Shown here: in pieces, positions 6,027 to 10,942 of the stretch | Layout of the letters: each line of letters opens with the position of its first letter | Numbering within the stretch: the stretch's first letter is position 1 | Origin: Acidilobaceae archaeon | GTDB lineage: Archaea > Thermoproteota > Thermoprotei_A > Sulfolobales > Acidilobaceae | DNA: 10,942 nt | Direction: 5' to 3' | NCBI GenBank assembly: GCA_026985385.1 | Contig: JALSQM010000081.1 | Location: 1 to 10,942 of the forward strand | Position numbers and translations under genes: made by a program | Notes under the pieces: model-generated | Databases searched by the model: none | Told to the model about the DNA's origin: nothing | Seen by the model: only the letters and a program-made list of their open reading frames with translations

Positions 6027-8330
6027 TTGACGCGTAGGAGTAGGGCTAGGAGCATCTCGACCGCCGCGGCTGCCACCATTATAGTCATCATAATAATTAT
6101 CGGCGTGGTAGCAGGCTACTACGCTTATCACTCACACAAGGCTAAGACAACCACCACGGCGACAACAACGAGTCCAGGGAAGCCGGCGGCGACAACTACC
6201 ACTACGACGAGCCCGGCAGCGAGCACCACCAGCGCCCCCGCCGCTACAACCACTACGACAACTACAACAACGAAGCCTACCACCACTACTACGACCTTCG
6301 CTGGCCCCAAGGCTCTAGTCATAGAGACGAGTAAGGCGGTCGTCGTAGTAGGGCCCAAGGGCGCTAAGGTGCCGAAGCTGCCGAGTGGGAAGCCGATAAT
6401 CGCGGTTGTCTACCAGGTCAATAAGACTGCGACGAAGCCTGTCAGCCAGCTCCTAGGGTTCTCCAGTGTGGACCCGGCCTTCTACAGGAACTACAGCCTA
6501 GACGCCCTGATCATAGCCGCTAGGAAGGCGACCGACCCATTCGTGAGGGAGCAGCTCTACGAGGCTATCTACAAGATAAGCAACTACGAGGTCCCGATAC
6601 TCTGGCTCGGCCAGTACAAACTCGTGCGCGTAGAGTGGAGCTGGCTCCACGGCCGCTACTACCACCCAGTCCTAGCTGAGAGGTACGACCTACTCTGGGA
6701 GGATCCCTCGGCTCCCACAGTCAGCCTTGGGATCAGGAACTACGAGAACAACGCTACAACCTATGTGATAGCCGACATCGGGTGGCCTGACACATTCGAC
6801 CCAGCAGCCGACTACGAGACCTTCGGGTGGGCCATATGGCACAACATAGGCGACACACTGGTGACCTACTGGAAGACCGACACCACCACAGTGAAGCCCG
6901 ACCTAGCAGTGGCTTGGGTCCACGATAAGAGTGGCACGACATGGTACTTCGTGATCAGGGGTGGGGTCAAGGCTTATGATCCATGGCACAAGAAGACCTA
7001 TGACATAACCGCTGTAGACGTGCTCTTCAGCATATGGAGGATCTCCAGGCTAGGCCTAGACCCGAGCTGGATGATAACACAGTTCGTTGACGTCAACGCC
7101 AGCAAGGTTCTAACCGAGGATGAGTTCAACAAGATCCTAAGCAGCGGCAACCTAATAGCCGAGTATGAGGGCAAGCTCGTGAAGCCGAAGAGCCTAAGCG
7201 AGCTCCTCAGCTTCTTCGGCTACAACGGGCCCACAGCTGGAGTGGTGATGCTAAAGCTGAAGCAGCCCTACGGCGCTATACTGAGCATACTAGCAGACCC
7301 ATTCGCCTCCGTGATCCCGATGAAGTACGCCTTCGAGTACGCTAAGGGCCTAGGCCTAGCCAAGTACCAGGAGGCACTCAAGGCCAGCGACTACGGCAAG
7401 AACCCCGCCGCCTGGGCGAAGTTCATAGGAACAGGCGAGCAGGAGCCCACTCACCTGCTGCTCCACAAGTACCCCGTCGGGACTGGGCCCTACTACGTGG
7501 CCGAGTACCAGAGGAACTCCTACATAGTACTCCACTACAACCCCTACTACTGGAATAGGAGCCTCTGGAACGTAGCCCCCTACGGCCACAACGGCGTGCC
7601 CAGCCATAAGATAGTGATATACCTGATAAACAATGATGCGAACGCTAGGATACAGATACTGAAGCGCGGCGCAGCCGACACGGGGGTGGTGCCTCTAACC
7701 AGGATCAAGGACGTCAACGGAACAGTTTACCCCAAGACCAACTATAAGATCAGGGCCTACACCGGAGGCATAACACCGGATATAGTATTCATAGTACTCA
7801 ACTGCATGAAGCCCCCATTCAATAACGTCTACGTGAGGCAGGCCCTGATGTACGCCATACCATTCCAGCAGATAGCGAGGGACGTCTACAGCGGCTTCCT
7901 CGCCAGGCTATACGGCGTGCTACCATCAACATTCCCCGGCCACAACGATAACATAGTGATAAAGTACACCTTCAACCTAGCCAAGGCGCAGGAGCTCATA
8001 AAGAAGTCCGGGATAAACCCGTCAAAGTACACGATAGAGATATGGTACAACACCGGTAACAGCCAGAGAGAGAAGATAGCGAGCTACCTCCAGACCATCT
8101 GGGGCCAGCTAGGCTTCAAGGTGACAGTCAGGGCCCTAGACTGGCCCACCCTACTAGATAAGACCGAGAAGGGAGACTTCTACGTCTACATCATAGGGTG
8201 GGCCCCAGACTACCTAGACCCAGACGACTACGCAGGCCCACTGCTCTACGGAGGCACGCAGTTCAGCCTACTCAAATACATAGAGACCACGAACCCAGCA
8301 CAGGTTACGAGCCTATTCACCAGCGGCTAG
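6027..8330 (+). CDS. Dpp/Opp-type substrate-binding protein, circularly permuted
   Basis: A 767-residue extracellular binding protein (SBP_bac_5) of an ABC importer, probably for peptides or oligosaccharides. In order: basic N-terminus RRSRARS; membrane helix 11-33; Thr-rich stalk 39-92; an unassigned strand-rich part 95-140; 146-224 resembling the usual C-terminal segment (SLDALIIAARKATDP, REQLYEAIYKI, then HGRYYHPVLAERYDLLW); from about 243 the usual N-terminal start (TTYVIADIGWPDTFDPAADY, KPDLAVAWV); PVGTGPYYVAEYQRN at 483-497; RQALMYAIP at 604-612; and GWAPDYLDPDDYAGPLLYGG at 724-743. The protein ends 24 residues later, without the usual C-terminal segment, so the order is permuted. I chose TTG 6027 (GGGGTG 8 nt upstream) over in-frame TTG 5991, which lies before the predicted transcript start. 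The permease genes follow after a hairpin. The substrate is not readable. Confidence 0.88.
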   Translation: MTRRSRARSISTAAAATIIVIIIIIGVVAGYYAYHSHKAKTTTTATTTSPGKPAATTTTTTSPAASTTSAPAATTTTTTTTTKPTTTTTTFAGPKALVIETSKAVVVVGPKGAKVPKLPSGKPIIAVVYQVNKTATKPVSQLLGFSSVDPAFYRNYSLDALIIAARKATDPFVREQLYEAIYKISNYEVPILWLGQYKLVRVEWSWLHGRYYHPVLAERYDLLWEDPSAPTVSLGIRNYENNATTYVIADIGWPDTFDPAADYETFGWAIWHNIGDTLVTYWKTDTTTVKPDLAVAWVHDKSGTTWYFVIRGGVKAYDPWHKKTYDITAVDVLFSIWRISRLGLDPSWMITQFVDVNASKVLTEDEFNKILSSGNLIAEYEGKLVKPKSLSELLSFFGYNGPTAGVVMLKLKQPYGAILSILADPFASVIPMKYAFEYAKGLGLAKYQEALKASDYGKNPAAWAKFIGTGEQEPTHLLLHKYPVGTGPYYVAEYQRNSYIVLHYNPYYWNRSLWNVAPYGHNGVPSHKIVIYLINNDANARIQILKRGAADTGVVPLTRIKDVNGTVYPKTNYKIRAYTGGITPDIVFIVLNCMKPPFNNVYVRQALMYAIPFQQIARDVYSGFLARLYGVLPSTFPGHNDNIVIKYTFNLAKAQELIKKSGINPSKYTIEIWYNTGNSQREKIASYLQTIWGQLGFKVTVRALDWPTLLDKTEKGDFYVYIIGWAPDYLDPDDYAGPLLYGGTQFSLLKYIETTNPAQVTSLFTSG
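6147..6296 (+). repeat. ACN-rich low-complexity DNA encoding a Thr stalk
   Basis: About 50 codons, mostly ACN (Thr) broken by Pro, Ala, Ser and Lys, code for the extracellular stalk of the binding protein. The third base varies, so this is selected protein composition rather than a pure DNA microsatellite. Such Thr/Ser/Pro stalks are usually glycosylated in crenarchaea and hold the binding domain away from the membrane. Confidence 0.85.
6462..6704 (+). other. Displaced C-terminal segment of the binding-protein fold
   Basis: These codons give residues 146-226 of the binding protein. DALIIAARKATDPFVREQLY, followed by AIYKI, VPILWLGQ, VRVEW and HGRYYHP, lines up in order with the end of E. coli DppA (DLIQPARATD, RVELYKQAQ, APALII, PVRKEVKGYVVDP). 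In ordinary family members this follows the GW..D..DPD motif; here it comes before the first strand of the fold. Confidence 0.75.
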
Positions 8331-8367
8331 ACAGCCCGCGGATCCTAAGGAAGCCCCACGTCTCCCC

Positions 8368-8399
8368 GAAGCCCCTTTCTAGGCTTCTTTCCCTCCCCT
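8368..8399 (+). terminator. Hairpin and pyrimidine tract after the binding-protein gene
   Basis: GAAGCC at 8368-8373 and GGCTTC at 8382-8387 make a perfect 6-bp stem with an 8-nt loop, followed by TTTCCCTCCCCT. It starts 38 nt after the stop codon. T/C-rich tracts end transcripts in archaea, and a hairpin can protect the 3' end. This would let the binding protein be made in excess over the permeases. The rest of the gap to 8571 holds no gene that I can support. Confidence 0.55.
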
Positions 8400-8510
8400 C
8401 GCCTCCCCCGTAGCCCGTACCATACAAAACAGTCTCCGGGATCTCTTGGGAGCCCGAGGGATTGATTATGGACCCACTCGAGGGGTGCTAAGCGCATACG
8501 CCGCCGGCAG

Positions 8511-8523
8511 CCAAGGATAATAG
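8511..8523 (+). promoter_or_regulatory. Weak candidate promoter for the permease-ATPase genes
   Basis: CCAAGGATAATAG contains a TATA-like GATAATA. A start site about 25 bp on, near 8544, would give a leader of about 28 nt to the GTG at 8572. ATTGATTATG at 8461-8470 is an alternative. Neither is strong, and read-through from the binding-protein gene is equally possible. Confidence 0.3.
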
Positions 8524-8571
8524 GTGCTCCTCCGAGGACTAGCTCCGTGGGAGTACGCTGGGGGCTGGCCT

Positions 8572-9570
8572 GTGGCTGAGCTCCGCAGGTTCGTGATACG
8601 CAGGCTCATAACGTTCATACCCACCCTGGTGGGTGTGACGTTCATAGTATTCGTTATCGCCGCGGTTGTACCGGCGAATCCAGCCGCCCTCTGGGCTGGG
8701 GGTGAGAAGGCTAACCCCCAGGTCGTGAAGAAGCTTATAGAGGAGTACCACTTGAACGATAACATATTAGTCCAGTACTACTATATCATGAGGGGGTTCT
8801 TCGAAAACACGATGGTGAGCCCTATAACCCACGACTACGTGTGGGAGGACCTCAAGACCGCTTTCCCAGTCACGCTCCAACTCGCCATTGTGGCCTTCAT
8901 CTTCATACTAGTGCTCGGGATCCCCCTGGGCATAGTCTCGGCCCTCAAGAGGGATACGTGGGTTGACACCGCGGTCAGGATATTCGCCCTCATAGGCGTC
9001 TCAACGCCCATATTCTGGATTGCCTACCTCTTCATCTACGCCTTCTACACCAAGCTACACTGGATAGTGCTCAGCGGCACGCCCACGCCTCCATACTCGA
9101 TAACTGGGATCCCCCTAATAGACTCCCTACTTAAACTTGACTTCCACACCTTCGCGGAGGTGATGAAGAGGTACTCACTGCCAGGCTTCATACTGGGCTT
9201 CGCCGGTATAGGGGTCGTGGCTAGGATTGTTAGGAACAGCTTCCTAGACGCGTACAGCGCCGATTTCACCGAGTACGCCCTGGCCCGGGGACTGTCGAAG
9301 TGGAGGCTCTACAGGCACGTGCTCCGGAATAGCATGGTCCCAGTCGTGACCGTTCTAGGGCTCATGTTTGGAGGCCTCCTAGCAGGGGCTCCCATAACCG
9401 AGACGATATTCGGCCTACCGGGGCTGGGCTTCTACATGTACCAGGCGATACAGGAGTACGACTACCTAGGCCTCGTGGGCGCCGTGTTCTTCGTCGCACT
9501 CATATACATGACTGCAAACCTCATAGTGGACATACTCTACGCCTGGATAGACCCGAGGGTGAGGTACTAA
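8572..9570 (+). CDS. ABC transporter permease, DppB/OppB type
   Basis: A 332-residue inner-membrane permease, the first of the two subunits that form the translocation path. The N-terminus AELRRFVIRRLITFIPTLVG is the family's standard opening, followed by the first helix at about 14-34. Further helices lie near 99-124, 134-156, 202-220, 256-276 and 299-324, with an extracellular region between helices 1 and 2. The EAA-type coupling loop is at 234-254 (EYALARGLSKWRLYRHVLRN), followed by ETIFGLPGLG, both hallmarks. I chose GTG 8572 because the family usually begins a few residues before RR(L/I)L and a GGGGGCT lies a few bases ahead. An in-frame GTG at 8524 would add 16 residues with no family match and lies before the predicted transcript start. 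Its TAA overlaps the next ATG by 1 nt. Confidence 0.92.
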   Translation: MAELRRFVIRRLITFIPTLVGVTFIVFVIAAVVPANPAALWAGGEKANPQVVKKLIEEYHLNDNILVQYYYIMRGFFENTMVSPITHDYVWEDLKTAFPVTLQLAIVAFIFILVLGIPLGIVSALKRDTWVDTAVRIFALIGVSTPIFWIAYLFIYAFYTKLHWIVLSGTPTPPYSITGIPLIDSLLKLDFHTFAEVMKRYSLPGFILGFAGIGVVARIVRNSFLDAYSADFTEYALARGLSKWRLYRHVLRNSMVPVVTVLGLMFGGLLAGAPITETIFGLPGLGFYMYQAIQEYDYLGLVGAVFFVALIYMTANLIVDILYAWIDPRVRY

Positions 9571-10736
9571 TGGCGGAGGAGGTATATGAGAAGAAGCTCC
9601 TCGACAGGGCCAGCGACGCAGTGATAGAGGGGTTCGCCCGCCTACTCGACAGGGTGAGGCCGGGCTGGCTCAAGAGGAACCGCAGCAGAGTGGACGAGTG
9701 GAAGCTGATGGCATACGCCTTCAACAGGAGCCCACCAGGCATAATCGGGGCGGCCCTCGTGATAATATTCCTTGGCCTAGCAGTGTTCGGCCCATACCTG
9801 GCACCCTTCAGGTACGACGTGCAGCTCACCTTCTTCGACCAAAAGGCCTACCTAGCCAAGCCAGGCACGGTCATAGAGGTTCCAAACAACACCCTAGCCA
9901 AGGCATTCGGGGTCAAGCCGGGCAAGCACAAGCTGCTATTGGGGGCGGATGATCAGGGTAGGGACCTTCTCAGCAGGATGATGTATGGGGCCCGCACGAG
10001 CCTGGTGGTGGCTATACTCGTCATGCTGGTGGGCCCCTGGATAGGCATATTCATAGGCCTGGTGGCCGGCTACTACGGTGGAAAGGTCGATGAGGCCCTG
10101 ATGAGGCTGACCGATATATTCCTAGCCTTCCCAGGCCTCATCCTGGCCATGGCGTTCTCCGCGGTGCTACCCACGAGGATAACCGGGTTCCTGGAGTCGC
10201 ACCACCTCGTAGCAGACTTCTTCCTGAAGCTCTTCGCCGTGAAGCCCCAGCACTTGGGGGCCCTCGCGAGCGTTGTCAGCGTGATAATAGCCCTATGGAT
10301 AGTCTGGTGGCCGGGCTACGCTAGGCTAGCGAGGGGCATGACCCTGAGTGAGAGGGAGAACATATACGTCGAGGCGGCGAGGGCCCTCGGGCTCCCGACG
10401 AGGACGATACTGCTCAGGCACATACTACCCAACATACTCGGCCCCCTACTAGTCTACCTAACACTGGACTTCGGAGGCGTCATACTTACCGAGGCGGGCC
10501 TGAGCTACCTTGGCGTCGGGGCTGTCCCGCCGATAGCCGACTGGGGTAGGATAATCTATGACGGGTCAGAATACTTCCCTAAAGCGTGGTGGCTAGTCTT
10601 CTACCCCGGCCTCGCGATACTCCTCACGGTGCTGGGCTTCAACCTGCTCGGTGACACGCTCCGAGACGTCCTAGACCCGAAGACTAGGAGGAGCATAGAG
10701 TTCAAGGTGAAGAAGAGGGGTGGGGAGGAGAAGTGA
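9570..10736 (+). CDS. ABC transporter permease, DppC/OppC type, with insertions
   Basis: A 388-residue partner permease, longer than the roughly 280-300 usual for the family. After a charged cytoplasmic N-terminus of about 55 residues comes helix 1 (57-78), then GADDQGRDLLSRMMYGARTSL at 125-145, a family signature. The helices at 147-168 and 183-200 follow, then WPGYARLARG at 247-256, the EAA loop at 267-290 (VEAARALGLPTRTILLRHIL in part) and EAGLSYLGVG at 308-317. Two stretches are longer than usual: 81-122, between helix 1 and the signature, and about 200-232, between the DIFLAFPGL helix and the next. Both should face outwards. The start ATG overlaps the dppB-type stop (TAATG), and its TGA overlaps the ATPase GTG by 4 nt (GTGA). 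Confidence 0.93.
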   Translation: MAEEVYEKKLLDRASDAVIEGFARLLDRVRPGWLKRNRSRVDEWKLMAYAFNRSPPGIIGAALVIIFLGLAVFGPYLAPFRYDVQLTFFDQKAYLAKPGTVIEVPNNTLAKAFGVKPGKHKLLLGADDQGRDLLSRMMYGARTSLVVAILVMLVGPWIGIFIGLVAGYYGGKVDEALMRLTDIFLAFPGLILAMAFSAVLPTRITGFLESHHLVADFFLKLFAVKPQHLGALASVVSVIIALWIVWWPGYARLARGMTLSERENIYVEAARALGLPTRTILLRHILPNILGPLLVYLTLDFGGVILTEAGLSYLGVGAVPPIADWGRIIYDGSEYFPKAWWLVFYPGLAILLTVLGFNLLGDTLRDVLDPKTRRSIEFKVKKRGGEEK

Positions 10737-10942
10737 GCGAGATGTGCGACCCCATAATAGAGGTTCGTAACCTACGGGTAAACTTCTACACCTACGCGGG
10801 GGTAGTGAAGGCTATCGACGGCGTCTCATTCAGGATCTGCAGGGGTGAGACTTACTGCCTCGTGGGTGAGACGGGCTGCGGTAAGAGTGTGACGGCGAAG
10901 GCCCTGACGAGGCTCATCAGGCCGCCCGGCAGGATAGAGGGG
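10733..10942 (+). CDS. ABC transporter ATPase, DppD/OppD type (5' part only)
   Basis: The first 70 codons of a nucleotide-binding subunit that powers the importer. IIEVRNLRVNFYTYAGVVKA with a following IDGVSF is the standard opening of oligopeptide ATPases. The Walker A motif is GETGCGKS at 45-52, then VTAKALTRLI. The usual form is GESGSGKS, so Cys49 is a mild variant with the key Lys51 and Ser52 intact. The start is GTG, with GGAGG 4 nt ahead and a 4-nt overlap with the permease stop. An ATG three codons later is less well placed. The gene leaves the window before the Q-loop, signature and Walker B. Confidence 0.92.
   Translation, partial: MSEMCDPIIEVRNLRVNFYTYAGVVKAIDGVSFRICRGETYCLVGETGCGKSVTAKALTRLIRPPGRIEG

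Noticed and set aside
6147..6296. A CRISPR array or minisatellite
   Set aside because: There are no regular repeat-spacer units; the pattern is explained by Thr codons with varied third bases.
6128..6358. A Val-rich minus-strand reading frame opposite the Thr stalk
   Set aside because: It is the complement of ACN codons, which reads as repeated Val, and has no features of its own.
8280..8420. A frameshift that cut off the C-terminal segment of the binding protein
   Set aside because: No frame after the stop codon encodes the expected DALI..AR..TDP pattern; the gap reads as a hairpin and pyrimidine tract, and the segment is present elsewhere in the same protein.
8524..8571. GTG at 8524 as the start of the first permease
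   Set aside because: The 16 extra residues have no family match, and the normal DppB opening begins at 8572.
1..10942. A defence system, mobile element, tRNA or other RNA gene
   Set aside because: I found no nuclease, transposase, integrase, terminal repeat, cloverleaf or conserved RNA motif in the sequence.

Overview
The window looks like chromosomal DNA from a hyperthermophilic crenarchaeon (Thermoprotei). The evidence is high GC, strong use of AGG for Arg and ATA for Ile, many GTG and TTG starts, GGAGGTGA-type ribosome binding sites, and archaeal TATA boxes about 25 bp ahead of starts. I cannot name the genus.

Layout. (1) 1-878, plus strand: the C-terminal end of an NAD(P)HX dehydratase (Nnr), then a nicotinamidase/isochorismatase-family hydrolase. 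(2) 967-2792, minus strand: a compact run of an RCK (TrkA-type) NAD-binding regulator, a small MscS-family channel and a two-CxxC zinc-ribbon protein. (3) 2868-5369, plus strand: enolase, then CutA overlapping an HD-domain phosphohydrolase. (4) 5356-5931, minus strand: an unrecognised protein with a CxxC, convergent with the HD gene. (5) 6027-10942, plus strand: a Dpp/Opp-type ABC importer with substrate-binding protein, two permeases and the start of an ATPase that runs off the window.

The main finding is in the substrate-binding protein. The segment that normally ends family 5 (SBP_bac_5) proteins, of the form DALI..AR..TDP..R..LY..I followed by a GRYYHP-like end, lies near the N-terminus. 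It sits between a Thr-rich stalk and the usual start of the fold. The C-terminus stops just after the GWAPDYLDPDD motif, where that segment would normally follow. This is the arrangement of a circular permutation. The protein also has an N-terminal, pilin-like membrane anchor with the stalk at that same end, rather than the C-terminal stalk and anchor known for oligopeptide binders in Sulfolobales.

A tandem CGGTGAAA repeat and a strong BRE/TATA lie ahead of this gene, and a hairpin with a pyrimidine tract follows it. It is therefore probably transcribed to a higher level than the permease-ATPase run. The two permeases and the ATPase overlap by 1 and 4 nt and are probably translationally coupled.
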